Shown: positions 16,296 to 24,915 of the stretch, piece after piece
How positions within the stretch are numbered: position 1 is the first letter of the stretch
Layout of the letters: each line of letters begins with the position of its first letter
Assembly: GCA_035776675.1 (NCBI GenBank)
Contig: DASTWO010000153.1
Coordinates: forward strand, 1-43,812
From: DASSOY01 sp035776675
GTDB taxonomy: Bacteria; Bacillota; Bacilli; Bacillales; DASSOY01
Direction: 5' to 3'
DNA length: 43,812 bases
Position numbers and translations under genes: made by a program
The notes under the pieces: model-generated
What the model was told of the DNA's origin: nothing
The model's database searches: none
What the model saw: the letters and a program-made list of their open reading frames with translations, nothing else

Positions 16296-17219
16296 ATGGA
16301 TACCAAACATCTCATTACCTTTAAAGCAGCGGCGGAAAGTCTGAACTTCACCCAAACGGCCAAGATGCTGAACTTTGCACAATCAAGTGTAACGGCCCAG
16401 ATCAAAACCCTTGAAGCGGAACTGGAGAAACCTTTGTTTGAACGTCTCGGGAAACGCTTGACTTTGACGGAAGCAGGGCGCCAATTCAAAGAATACGCCG
16501 ATCAAATGATCAAGCTTAATGAAGAAGCAAAGATGGCCCTGAGCGGTGATAAAGAACCCACAGGAACTCTTGTCATCGGCGCACAAGAAAGCCAGTGTAC
16601 ATACCGACTCCCGCCAATACTGAAAGAGTTCAAGCATCAGTACCCTAATGTTAAACTCATCTTTAAACCCGCTCATTCAGACGAAATGGCCAGAGAACAA
16701 TTGCTAAATGGTAAGCTCGACATTGCTTTCATCATGGATACATCTAAGCCCGGAGATGCCCTAACACTAGAACCCCTTGTCCAAGAAGAAATCAAAATGG
16801 TTGCTGCTCCGGATCATCCACTGTTGGCTCAAACGGAAATTTCTCCGGGAGACCTGGAAGATGAGACGCTTTTGCTTACTGAAACCGGATGCTCTTACCG
16901 TACCTTGCTGGAAGATACCTTTCGTTCAGCAGACGTATACCCATTAAATAAATTTGAATTTGTCAGCATAGAAGCGATTAAACAATGTGTGATTGCTGGC
17001 CTTGGTATTGCGGCACTACCAGAGATGGTTGTGAAGAAAGATATTCATGCGGGAAGAATGGAGGAACTGGCTTGGGCAAATACTGCGTCTCCTATTATCA
17101 CCCAAATTGCATGGCATAAAGATAAATGGATGAGCCCTCCACTGAAGGCTTTTATCTCAGTAACTCGCGAAACTTTCAGAACACAAATCGACGGAATGAC
17201 CCCATTACAATTACCATAA
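16296..17219 (+). CDS. LysR-family transcriptional regulator
   Basis: 307 residues. The helix-turn-helix LITFKAAAESLNFTQTAKMLNFAQ is typical, followed by the effector domain (GTLVIGAQESQCTYRLPPIL, later GLGIAALPEMVVKKDI). GGGG lies about eight bases upstream of the ATG. Transcribed away from the FMN reductase gene across a region with direct repeats, so regulation of the reductase and MFS pair is the simplest reading. Confidence 0.87.
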   Translation: MDTKHLITFKAAAESLNFTQTAKMLNFAQSSVTAQIKTLEAELEKPLFERLGKRLTLTEAGRQFKEYADQMIKLNEEAKMALSGDKEPTGTLVIGAQESQCTYRLPPILKEFKHQYPNVKLIFKPAHSDEMAREQLLNGKLDIAFIMDTSKPGDALTLEPLVQEEIKMVAAPDHPLLAQTEISPGDLEDETLLLTETGCSYRTLLEDTFRSADVYPLNKFEFVSIEAIKQCVIAGLGIAALPEMVVKKDIHAGRMEELAWANTASPIITQIAWHKDKWMSPPLKAFISVTRETFRTQIDGMTPLQLP

Positions 17220-17284
17220 GAAGAATTCGAATAAGCGAAAGGATTGTCTTTTATGCATTCGAGAAGAATTGGAGAGAGCGTGTA

Positions 17285-18169
17285 ATGAACCACATAGAAA
17301 ATAATAGCTACGTCCACTTGCTTCGGGACGTCTACCCTGAACTTAAAATCCAATCAACCCAATCTAATGAGATTGGTCAGAACAACGATGTACTCATCGT
17401 TAATGACCAGCTGATTTTCCGTTTTGCAAAATATCGCGATGGCGCAGATCGCCTTGAAGAGGAGACGACACTTCTGGAAAGGATTCGCGAATACGTTTCC
17501 TTGCCAATTCCTGAACCGATCTATCAACATTTCGATGCTAAAGAACCCAGCAAAACCTTCATCGGTTACCAGATGATTGAGGGAAAACCTTTATGGAAAG
17601 AAACGTTGAATCAATTAAAGATGGACCCGTTGCAAACTATCGCCTCTCAGCTTGCCAAGTTTCTAAGAGAACTCCATCGAATTCCATTTCGAGAGGTCAT
17701 TCCTGAATTACCCGCTGATTATGTAGGACCTTATGAGGAATATAAGGATATATATGAGCGATTTCAGGAACAACTGTTTCCTTTTATGAGAGAAGACGCT
17801 AAGAAAGCGGTCAGTAAAAATTTTGATGCCTTTCTAGCGGATGAATCCCATTTCCAATTTGAACCGTGTTTGATTCATGGAGATTACGGCCCTTCGAATA
17901 TTTTGTTCGACTCTTATGAAAATCGCGTGAGTGGCATCATTGATTTCGGCGGTTCGGGAATAGGGGATCCCGCTCATGATTTTGCAGGAATTCTTTCAGG
18001 ATACGGAGAAAGCTTTTTGAACCTGTTCGCCTGCGAATACCCCGGAATGAACGGGATTCTTGAACGAATGCACTTCTACAAAAGCACATTCGCCTTGCAG
18101 GAAGCTCTTTTCGGAATCGAAAATCAGGATAAAGAAACTTTCCAAAATGGTATAAAAGATTATTTGTAA
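17285..18169 (+). CDS. Aminoglycoside phosphotransferase (APH)-fold kinase
   Basis: 294 residues of the APH/choline kinase-like fold. The lysine-containing nucleotide site is around QLIFRFAKYRDG. The Brenner-type catalytic motif is CLIHGDYGPSNILFD (about residues 197-211), and the metal-binding DFG-like segment is GIIDFGGSGIGDPAHDFA. These are all intact, so it should be an active small-molecule kinase. Whether it inactivates aminoglycosides is not known; many family members phosphorylate other compounds. The start at 17285 follows GGAGAGAG. Convergent with the Sec-containing glutaredoxin fusion gene. Confidence 0.83.
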   Translation: MNHIENNSYVHLLRDVYPELKIQSTQSNEIGQNNDVLIVNDQLIFRFAKYRDGADRLEEETTLLERIREYVSLPIPEPIYQHFDAKEPSKTFIGYQMIEGKPLWKETLNQLKMDPLQTIASQLAKFLRELHRIPFREVIPELPADYVGPYEEYKDIYERFQEQLFPFMREDAKKAVSKNFDAFLADESHFQFEPCLIHGDYGPSNILFDSYENRVSGIIDFGGSGIGDPAHDFAGILSGYGESFLNLFACEYPGMNGILERMHFYKSTFALQEALFGIENQDKETFQNGIKDYL

Positions 18170-18194
18170 AAGATTTGGGGCCATATAAAAGCCA

Positions 18195-18224
18195 ACCCGT
18201 CCAGATGAATGAATCCGAACGGGT
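18195..18224 (-). terminator. Terminator of the glutaredoxin-fusion selenoprotein gene
   Basis: An 8-base-pair stem (ACCCGTCC at 18195-18202 with GAACGGGT at 18217-18224, one G-T pair) sits 24 bases past the selenoprotein stop and is followed on the minus strand by TGGCTTTTAT. Confidence 0.6.
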
Positions 18225-18247
18225 CGTAAAATATGCTGGTAATCTCG

Positions 18248-19057
18248 TTATTTGACTCCTAATATTTCCTTAAGGCGATTGCGATCAAACCCTTTTACAA
18301 TTTGATCATCCATCACAATGGTGGGAATCACCTTTCTCCCGCCGTTGATTTCCATCATTTTGTCGATGACCCCAGTCTCCATGACACTGTAGTCTTCGTA
18401 TACAAAACCATTTTCCGAGAGAAACTCTCTCGCCCCACGACAAGAGCTTCATGGAGGGGCGTGATAAACGGTTATGTCGGGAATCTTCTTCGAAGAATCC
18501 CGTAAAGTTACGCTGAGCTTTTCCCCTGACCCAGGTAAGGTCAACGAAATTTCATAGCAATAAAATGTTGTTTCAGACACTTTCAAATCCGGGAATAAGA
18601 CATCACGAATGGTTTGTGTATCGCCGGATGTCGCCTGCAAGTCAATCACAGTATAACCTGCTGACCGCTTTTGTGAATTTAATGTTAGATGGAAATCTGC
18701 AGTTTCGGAAACATCAATTTCATAGTCTCCTGTGACAGTAACAACGTACGAAAATTCCACTTTCTTTTCCGCCAATGCCCGATTTAATTCCTTCTGGAGG
18801 TTATCACTTTTATTAAACAGCATTAACCCGTGGTCGTTTTGTTCGAATACATGTAGGACCCCTGCTGTCCTACTCGTTTCCATTTCGGCTAACCATCGAT
18901 TATGTTGAAACAAACGATTTAACAATGTTCCCTTTTCTGATGCCTCTCTCGGGTGAACCCTTATCCCCTGTGGTTTCTTAACAGCCATAACGGACGGTCC
19001 CTCATACCAAACATCTACCGGCGTTTCATCGATCGAAACTAAAGGCTTTTTCTCCAT
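18248..19057 (-). CDS. Selenoprotein: RluA-like domain fused to a UxxC glutaredoxin domain
   Basis: 269 residues if the UGA at 18449-18451 is read as selenocysteine (residue 203). Residues 1 to about 195 match RluA-type pseudouridine synthases: VWYEGPSVMAVKKPQGIRVH and GTLLNRLF, then GVLHVFEQNDHGLMLFNK and VEFSYVVTVTG. The catalytic motif H-R-L-D-x-D-T-x-G has become H-V-F-E-Q-N-D-H-G, so the catalytic Asp is lost and normal activity is unlikely. After ITVYHAPP come U-S-S-C and a complete glutaredoxin: GAREFLSENGFVYEDYSV, the cis-Pro segment VIPTIVMDD, and VKGFDRNRLKEILGVK. A bacterial SECIS-like hairpin lies 16 bases after the UGA. GGGAGG precedes the start. It is divergent from another selenoprotein gene. 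Without Sec decoding it would be called as a 202-residue protein lacking its glutaredoxin. Confidence 0.9.
18416..18432 (-). promoter_or_regulatory. Bacterial SECIS-like hairpin (glutaredoxin fusion)
   Basis: Perfect 7-base-pair stem CGAGAGA/TCTCTCG with apical GTT, starting 16 bases after the UGA on the minus strand. The loop lies 24-26 bases after the UGA, in the 16-37 base window known for bacterial SECIS elements. Confidence 0.8.
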
Positions 19058-19100
19058 TTCTCTGTCAACCTCCCTTCTTTGTAAAAGATAACTTCTCTTT

Positions 19101-19130
19101 AAATTAACGGCAAAAATGAACGGAGGTCAA
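19101..19130 (-). promoter_or_regulatory. Likely promoter of the glutaredoxin fusion gene
   Basis: Minus-strand TTGACC (19125-19130), an 18-base spacer and TAATTT (19101-19106), in the 126-base gap between the two divergent selenoprotein genes. Confidence 0.45.
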
Positions 19131-19147
19131 TTCATTGAACTTGTCTA

Positions 19148-19156
19148 TGTTATAAT
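19148..19156 (+). promoter_or_regulatory. Extended -10 promoter of the PRXL2-like selenoprotein
   Basis: TGTTATAAT is a perfect -10 box with the TGn extension, 28 bases before the start codon. No good -35 box stands at the usual distance, as is common for extended -10 promoters. Confidence 0.6.
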
Positions 19157-19183
19157 GAATATAGTGATAAGGAGGTCATATTC

Positions 19184-19720
19184 ATGGATGTTCAATTTGA
19201 AACACAAGAAAACACCACCATTACACTTGAAGAAATGATTCATGGCCAGAAAACGCTCGTTGTGTTTGTTCGTCATCTCGGCTGACCTTTTTGCAGGGAA
19301 ATTCTCACGCAGTTGCGTGAGCACATTGATGAAATCAATAAATCCGGTGCCCGAGTATATGTGGTGGCCCCTTCAAACGCAAAGTTTATCGGTCAGTTCC
19401 TTGAAGCTTTTGGCCCGTTCCCTTTCCCGATTGTCGGAGATCCCAAACGGGAAGCCTATCGACAAATGGGGCATCACACAATGCCGAAATGGAAACTGTT
19501 ATCAAAGGCTGCTATTGGTTTCACATTCGGATTGGTGAAGAATTTCATTCCAAAAGACCCCGCTCAAAAAAAGATTGTTCTCGAATCAATGAAAACGTCG
19601 GATGTTTATATTCTAGGAGGCACATGGCTGTTTTCGGAAGAGGGCAAAGTGATTTGGAAACACATAGATCAATCTTCAGAAAATCATGCACAATTGGACG
19701 AAATCATGGAACATCTTTAA
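19184..19720 (+). CDS. Selenoprotein: PRXL2/AhpC-TSA-like thioredoxin-fold protein with UxxC
   Basis: 178 residues with Sec at 34, encoded by UGA 19283-19285. The first part reads LVVFVRHLG, then U-P-F-C, then REILTQLREHIDEIN; this is the F-x-R-x-x-G-C-x-x-C pattern of the PRXL2 (AhpC-TSA_2/SelU-like) family with Sec for the first Cys. Later segments RVYVVAPSNAKFIGQFLEAF, FPIVGDPKREAYRQMG and ILGGTWLFSEEGKVIWKHID are typical of the family. Likely a cytoplasmic thiol/selenol peroxidase or reductase. AAGGAGG lies ten bases before ATG 19184, and that frame continues without a stop, apart from the UGA, to 19720. A SECIS-like hairpin follows the UGA. Confidence 0.93.
19304..19321 (+). promoter_or_regulatory. 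Bacterial SECIS-like hairpin (PRXL2-like gene)
   Basis: Perfect 7-base-pair stem CTCACGC/GCGTGAG with loop AGTT (19311-19314). The loop begins 26 bases after the UGA, within the known bacterial range. Confidence 0.82.
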
Positions 19721-19725
19721 TACAA

Positions 19726-19794
19726 ATCTCGTAACGGTTCAACTTTCTGTTACGAGATAAAGATAAAGAAACTGCCTTTTGGAAGGGCAGTTTC
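19726..19794. terminator. Two hairpins between convergent genes
   Basis: The first (19726-19758) has 10-base arms ATCTCGTAAC and its complement, right after the selenoprotein stop. The second (19768-19794) has 9-base arms GAAACTGCC and complement; on the minus strand it is followed by TTTATCTTTAT and should terminate the thiolase transcript. Confidence 0.7.
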
Positions 19795-19803
19795 AACACG
19801 GCA

Positions 19804-20985
19804 CTATTGATTTTCGATGACCATCGCGATCCCCTGTCCCCCGCCAATACAAAGGGCCGCCAATCCGTAACGCAGGTTTCGCCTTTTTAATTCGTAGGAA
19901 AGTGTGAGCAGCAACCTGGCACCGCTGGCTCCAACAGGATGTCCAAGGGCAATGGCTCCGCCATTCACGTTCGTGATCTCGCGGTTCAAGCCAAGTTCTT
20001 TTTCAACAGCAAGATATTGAGCCGCGAACGCCTCGTTGATTTCAATCAAATCCATATCATCCAGACTGAGTCCAGCCCGTTCTAAAGCCATTTTTGAAGC
20101 TGGAACCGGTCCGATTCCCATAATGTTCGGGTCAACACCGGAAATCCCCCAAGAGAGAATTCTCGCCAACGGTTGCTTCTTTCCCGCTCTCACGTAATCC
20201 TCACTTGCCACAACCAGAGAAGTCGCTCCATCGTTAATTCCACTGGCATTTCCGGCAGTCACGGATCCGTCTTTTTTGAAAGACGGCCGAAGCTCAGCCA
20301 GCTTTTCCACAGTCGTCTCTTTCTTCACGTGTTCATCTCGATCAAAGGTTTCGCTCCCTTTACGAGTTTTCAACTCGACAGGCACGATTTCCTCCGCGAA
20401 TCTTCCCGATTCACTCGCCCTCGCGGCTCGTTGATGGCTTTCGTACGCATACTCATCCTGCGCTTCCCTCGTGATCCCGTATTTCTCCGCCAAATTCTCA
20501 GCGGTTACGCCCATACCGCAACCGCTGTATTCATCCGTCAATGTGCTTAAAAGCATGTCTTCCAGCTTCACCGGCCCCATTTTCGCTCCTGCAAACCGGC
20601 TTACGAAATCCACATGAGGCGACATCGACATATTTTCCGTCCCGCCGACAAGAGCCGTATCGCCTTCACCAAGACGCAAACCCTGAGCGGCAGAAACAAC
20701 AGCTTGCAGACCCGATCCGCACAATCGGTTGACTGTGAACGCCGGTATTTCAATAGGTAATCCGGCACGAAGCGTTATATGCCTTGATACATACGCTGCA
20801 TTCGTGCTCGAATGAATCACATTTCCATAGACGGCCTGTTCTATTTCACCTGCCGCCACATCAGAACGCTTCATTGCCTCTACGGCTGTCAACCGCCCCA
20901 TTTCTGTCGCAGACACGTTCTTTAACGACTTACCGAAACTGCCGAACGGAGTCCTGGCGCCATCTAATACATAAACGTCTTTCAT
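19804..20985 (-). CDS. Acetyl-CoA acetyltransferase (thiolase)
   Basis: 393-residue biosynthetic-type thiolase, which condenses or cleaves acetoacetyl-CoA. The active-site Cys is in VNRLCGSGL (Cys89). The second half has EINEAFA, GGAIALGHPVGASGAR (His349) and ALCIGGGQG (Cys379). It lies about 30 bases behind the acetoacetyl-CoA synthetase gene on the same strand and is surely in the same operon: the synthetase activates acetoacetate and the thiolase splits the product into two acetyl-CoA. Confidence 0.95.
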   Translation of the reverse strand: MKDVYVLDGARTPFGSFGKSLKNVSATEMGRLTAVEAMKRSDVAAGEIEQAVYGNVIHSSTNAAYVSRHITLRAGLPIEIPAFTVNRLCGSGLQAVVSAAQGLRLGEGDTALVGGTENMSMSPHVDFVSRFAGAKMGPVKLEDMLLSTLTDEYSGCGMGVTAENLAEKYGITREAQDEYAYESHQRAARASESGRFAEEIVPVELKTRKGSETFDRDEHVKKETTVEKLAELRPSFKKDGSVTAGNASGINDGATSLVVASEDYVRAGKKQPLARILSWGISGVDPNIMGIGPVPASKMALERAGLSLDDMDLIEINEAFAAQYLAVEKELGLNREITNVNGGAIALGHPVGASGARLLLTLSYELKRRNLRYGLAALCIGGGQGIAMVIENQ

Positions 20986-21018
20986 CGTTTCGCCTCCCGT
21001 TATTCTCGCAATCTCGCT

Positions 21019-23004
21019 CTATAGTTTCAGTTCCTTGGCGAAGGCAATGAAATATTCAAGTGCCTCCGGATTGTTGAGCGCATCCTGATTAGCCGCCTTC
21101 TCTAAAGAGACTCCCATCAACAACTTCTTAATCGGCACCTCTAGTTTTTTGCCGTTTAAGGTTCTCGGCACTTCTTTGATTTCATAAATCTCGTTCGGCA
21201 CATGCCTTGGTGAACAATTTTCTCGAACCCGTTGACTGATTTTCCTTTTCAGGGTATCGTCCAACTTTGCCCCATCCTTCAGCACAACGAAAAGCGGCAT
21301 GAAAGCTTGCCCTTTTTCATTACTGATGTCGATAACGAGACTGTCAGCCACCTCTTCCACATTTTCGACCGCGCTGTAAATTTCACTGGTCCCCATACGA
21401 ATACCGCCGCGATTTATCGTCGAATCCGACCTGCCGTAAATTTGACAGCTTCCCCGTTCCGTGACTTTAATCCAATCCCCGTGGCGCCAGATCCCTGAAT
21501 ACATATCAAAATAACTATTGAAATAACGTTCTCCGTTTTCATCATTCCAGAAAAACACCGGCATGGACGGCATTGGCTCCGTAATCACCAGTTCGCCAAC
21601 TTCATCGATAAGTGCATGCCCGCCTTCATCGTAAGCTTCAATATTGGCTCCGAGTGTCCGGCATTGAATTTCACCGGCATAAACTGGCAGATTCGGCGAT
21701 CCTGCAACAAATGCCGTACAAAGATCAGTACCGCCGCTCGCGGACGCCAGCCACAAGTCTTCTTTTACATTTTCATAGACCCAGGCGAATCCCTCAGGTG
21801 GTAGTGGCGACCCCGTAGAAGCAATACTTTGCAGCTCTGAAAGATCGAATTTATCTTTCGGAATCAATTCCTCATTCCGGCACGAAAGCAAGTAACTCGC
21901 ACTTGTCCCAAATACGTTCATCCCAGTATCCTCAGCAAACTTCCACATTGTATTAAGGTTCGGATACCCCGGACTGCCGTCATAGAGAAGGATAGTAGAG
22001 CCAGTCAACAGTCCGCCAACCACCACGTTCCACATCATCCAACCTGTTGTGGTAAACCAGAAGAAACGACTTGCCGGCTTTAAATCCATGTGAAAAGCGG
22101 CTAATTTCAAATGCTCAAGCAAGATCCCGCCCTGTCCCTGCACAATGGCTTTCGGTAATCCGGTCGTTCCCGAAGAAAACAACACCCATAGCGGATGGTC
22201 AAACGGAACTTGCTCGTAGGTCAATGAAGCGTTTTCATGCCGACCGATAAAAAGATCCCAGGATTCTGCATTTTGCAGGGATTGAATGTCCGGATTCCCG
22301 TTCAAATAAGGCAATAAAACCGTTTTTTCCAGTGTTGGGATGGCATCTTGGATCTTTCGCACCGTGGCCATACGATCAAAATCTTTCCCACCATATCGAT
22401 AACCGTCAACGGCAATTAAAAAGCGTGGTTCAATTTGTTGGAAACGATCAATCACTGTCGGGCTTCCAAAATCGGGGGAACAGCTTGACCAAATCGCCCC
22501 TATGCTCGCAGATGCCAGAAAGGCTATCACGCTCTCAGCGATGTTCGGCATGTAGGCTACAACACGATCTCCTTTTCCTATACCTGCCGCCTTCAACCCT
22601 GCCGCAAATGAAGCCACACGGTCTTGAAGGGTCTGCCATGTCATTTCCTGCAGGGGTCGAAGTTCCGACTGCTCCTTAATAGCGGTTTCATTCAATTTAC
22701 CATTTCGGAAGATGTGCTCGGTATAATTTAAGCGTGCGCCTTCAAACCATTTGGCTCCGGGCATCTTTCTTTCTGGTAGAACATTTCGATACGGCGTTGA
22801 AGCCTGAATATCGAAATACTCCCATAATGAGCCCCAAAAATCCTCGATTTTCGTAACGGACCATGTCCATAATGCATCATAATCCTCAAAGTGGAGCTGT
22901 TTGTGATCTTTCAACCATTCCATATAATAGACGATATTGGATTGCTTTTTAAATTCGGGTTTGGGCTCCCAAAGAAATTCCCCTTCTTTGATTGCTTGTG
23001 CCAT
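21019..23004 (-). CDS. aacS: Acetoacetyl-CoA synthetase (acetoacetate-CoA ligase)
   Basis: 661 residues, the family's normal length. It is an ANL-superfamily adenylating enzyme: FSSGTTGLPKAIVQGQGG is the AMP-binding loop and DWIKVTERGSCQIYGRSDST the hinge motif. RTLNGKKLEVP holds the catalytic Lys. The N-terminal segment (YYMEWLKDHKQLHFEDYDALWTWS) and FWGSLWEYFD are typical of acetoacetate rather than acetate ligases. It forms an operon with the downstream thiolase. With the divergent HMG-CoA lyase, which yields acetoacetate and acetyl-CoA, it completes acetoacetate use, as at the end of leucine breakdown. Confidence 0.94.
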   Translation of the reverse strand: MAQAIKEGEFLWEPKPEFKKQSNIVYYMEWLKDHKQLHFEDYDALWTWSVTKIEDFWGSLWEYFDIQASTPYRNVLPERKMPGAKWFEGARLNYTEHIFRNGKLNETAIKEQSELRPLQEMTWQTLQDRVASFAAGLKAAGIGKGDRVVAYMPNIAESVIAFLASASIGAIWSSCSPDFGSPTVIDRFQQIEPRFLIAVDGYRYGGKDFDRMATVRKIQDAIPTLEKTVLLPYLNGNPDIQSLQNAESWDLFIGRHENASLTYEQVPFDHPLWVLFSSGTTGLPKAIVQGQGGILLEHLKLAAFHMDLKPASRFFWFTTTGWMMWNVVVGGLLTGSTILLYDGSPGYPNLNTMWKFAEDTGMNVFGTSASYLLSCRNEELIPKDKFDLSELQSIASTGSPLPPEGFAWVYENVKEDLWLASASGGTDLCTAFVAGSPNLPVYAGEIQCRTLGANIEAYDEGGHALIDEVGELVITEPMPSMPVFFWNDENGERYFNSYFDMYSGIWRHGDWIKVTERGSCQIYGRSDSTINRGGIRMGTSEIYSAVENVEEVADSLVIDISNEKGQAFMPLFVVLKDGAKLDDTLKRKISQRVRENCSPRHVPNEIYEIKEVPRTLNGKKLEVPIKKLLMGVSLEKAANQDALNNPEALEYFIAFAKELKL

Positions 23005-23160
23005 GCCTTAAATCTCCTTCCCCTCTTTATGCTTGCTTTTGATCCCATTTTAACATATTCACATTCATTTTAACTCGAGGCGTTCCACAAGACGAAAGCG
23101 TTTTCAATCAATTGTCCTTTTGTTAGAATGAAATGGATCAGTGTATCGGGAGGAGAAACC

Positions 23161-24051
23161 ATGAATCTACCTGAAGAAGCAACGATCATTGAAGTTGGTC
23201 CGCGTGACGGCTTGCAAAATGAAAAAAACGTTGTATCCACAAAAGACAAAATCGCTTTTATCAAAAAATTGAAAGATGCCGGCATCCGCGAGATGGAATT
23301 GACATCGTTTGTGTCGCCAAAGTGGGTCCCGCAAATGAAAGACGCCAGGGAAGTCATCGAGAATTGTCTAGACAGTAACGGAAGAAATTACGTGTTAACC
23401 CCGAACAAGAAAGGAATCGATCGGCTATACGATACAGACTGTAAGAACGCTGCCGTGTTCGTCGGGGTAAGCTCAACATTCAATAAGAAAAATATCAATA
23501 AAACGACGCGCGAAAGCATGGAAGAATTGAAACCGTTGATCGCTGAGCTGAAGGAAAATGATTACTTCGTACGCGCTTGTATTTCTACCTCCTTTCATTG
23601 TCCATATGAAGGGAAGATTGCGCCAGAAAATACAATCGCCTTATGCAAGGAATTTGAGAAATTGGGAGTCGATGAATTGAGTGTCGCCGACACAATCGGA
23701 ATGGCCAATCCGAAAGAGGTATATCGCCTTTTTGAAGGCTTACACAAAGAAATCTCTCAAAAAGTGCTTATTGCCGGCCACTTCCATGACACAAGAGGAA
23801 CGGCGCTAGCCAATATCTTCGCTGCTTTGCAAACAGGCGTAAATCGATTCGATGCCTCAGCCGGCGGACTCGGCGGATGTCCGTTTGCCCCCGGGGCGAC
23901 CGGAAATGTCGCCACCGAAGATGTGGTTTTCATGTTATATGAGATGGGAATCGACACCGGTATCGATCTTAAAAAATTGAAACCAGCCATTGATATCGTG
24001 GAACCGTTAATTTCACGGAACTTGGAGAGTAAAATGTATAAATTCCTATAA
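23161..24051 (+). CDS. Hydroxymethylglutaryl-CoA lyase
   Basis: 296-residue TIM-barrel enzyme of the HMGL-like family that cleaves HMG-CoA to acetoacetate and acetyl-CoA. EVGPRDGLQNE holds the catalytic Arg and metal-binding Asp. Next come SVADTIGMANP and GHFHDTRGTALANI (metal His residues), and GGLGGCPFAPGATGN contains the conserved active-site Cys, the mark that separates it from isopropylmalate synthases. GGAGGAG precedes ATG 23161. Divergent from the acetoacetyl-CoA synthetase gene whose substrate it makes. Confidence 0.94.
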   Translation: MNLPEEATIIEVGPRDGLQNEKNVVSTKDKIAFIKKLKDAGIREMELTSFVSPKWVPQMKDAREVIENCLDSNGRNYVLTPNKKGIDRLYDTDCKNAAVFVGVSSTFNKKNINKTTRESMEELKPLIAELKENDYFVRACISTSFHCPYEGKIAPENTIALCKEFEKLGVDELSVADTIGMANPKEVYRLFEGLHKEISQKVLIAGHFHDTRGTALANIFAALQTGVNRFDASAGGLGGCPFAPGATGNVATEDVVFMLYEMGIDTGIDLKKLKPAIDIVEPLISRNLESKMYKFL

Positions 24052-24090
24052 AAAATGATTGCCGGTTCCTGTGTAGCACCGCTTTTGACA

Positions 24091-24127
24091 ATTTCGGTAA
24101 CCAAACGCCCTTTCCGGTTACCGAAAT
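24091..24127. repeat. Perfect 12-base inverted repeat after the HMG-CoA lyase gene
   Basis: Arms ATTTCGGTAACC (24091-24102) and its exact complement (24116-24127) enclose 13 bases. No T-run follows on either strand, so it is not a normal terminator. Function open. Confidence 0.6.
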
Positions 24128-24162
24128 CCCCTCGTTCCACCCTTTCTGGCGTACCAAAACAA

Positions 24163-24189
24163 AAGCTGAGGCCCAAACAGCCTCAGCTT
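24163..24189 (-). terminator. Terminator of the padR-like gene
   Basis: Perfect 10-base-pair stem AAGCTGAGGC with its complement, followed on the minus strand by TTTTGTTTTGG. Confidence 0.8.
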
Positions 24190-24214
24190 CTTTCCGTTAT
24201 TCTTCCCGCAAACG

Positions 24215-24751
24215 CTACGATTTTCGCAAAACTTCAATGGCCCAATCACACCAATCCATCCACGTTTTCATCGAACGAATGCCAAATTCAAGGGTTAAAT
24301 ACTCGCCGATCTTATTCTGATAACACTGATTTTCAGGCAAATTCTTTTCCTTCCAATACTCCATGCCTTTCAGCATTTCAGCATGTTCCTTTTTGCTTTT
24401 CTCAAGAAAATGAACGGCCTGATCTGTTGGAATAAGATGGAACAAAGAAATTTTCAAAAGCTTGCTGTCCTTTAACCTTGGAGGATCAATTTCACTTTCC
24501 AAAAGCCAGCTGAGCAATCCTTGAAAGCCTTTGTCTTTAAGCGTATAGATTTTTTTGTCGGGATGGTCCTCCTGGTGAACGACCCGGTAACCGACAAGCT
24601 CTTCCTTCTCCATCTTGGCGAGTTCACGGTAAATTTGCGTGTGATGGGCGTACCAGAAATGAATCGTTGTTTCCCTGAAACGTTGCGTTAATTCGTACCC
24701 TGTCGCTTCCTGCTTAGACAGCAACCCCAAAATTGCGTATCGTAATGACAC
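24215..24751 (-). CDS. PadR-family transcriptional regulator
   Basis: 178 residues. The N-terminal winged helix is characteristic (LRYAILGLLSKQEATGYEL, then HTQIYRELAKMEKEELVGYR), with the wing in KKIYTLKDKG. A C-terminal helical domain of the Vir_C type carries FLEKSKKEHAEMLKGMEYW. PadR proteins repress efflux or stress genes and release DNA on ligand binding. No divergent efflux gene is present; the nearest divergent gene is the thioredoxin-like one. Confidence 0.86.
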   Translation of the reverse strand: MSLRYAILGLLSKQEATGYELTQRFRETTIHFWYAHHTQIYRELAKMEKEELVGYRVVHQEDHPDKKIYTLKDKGFQGLLSWLLESEIDPPRLKDSKLLKISLFHLIPTDQAVHFLEKSKKEHAEMLKGMEYWKEKNLPENQCYQNKIGEYLTLEFGIRSMKTWMDWCDWAIEVLRKS

Positions 24752-24915
24752 AGAAAATCAGTTCCTTTTTGGTTTTTTATCATTTTAACATATTTACCAC
24801 CTATTCCGTATGAAAAAACTTGGATAACCCCGATTTGACGCGCAATCAATTTATTTCCTTTTCGCCCACCGCTTTCGTTATACTTGTACCAGAATAACAA
24901 AAGGGGGAACCAGCA

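Noticed and set aside
18170..18451. Separate plus-strand gene at 18302-18505
   Set aside because: It is the complement of the glutaredoxin domain of the selenoprotein; family motifs are only on the minus strand.
19135..19156. TTGAAC and TATAAT as a normal promoter pair
   Set aside because: The spacer is only 10 bases; the extended -10 element explains the promoter better.
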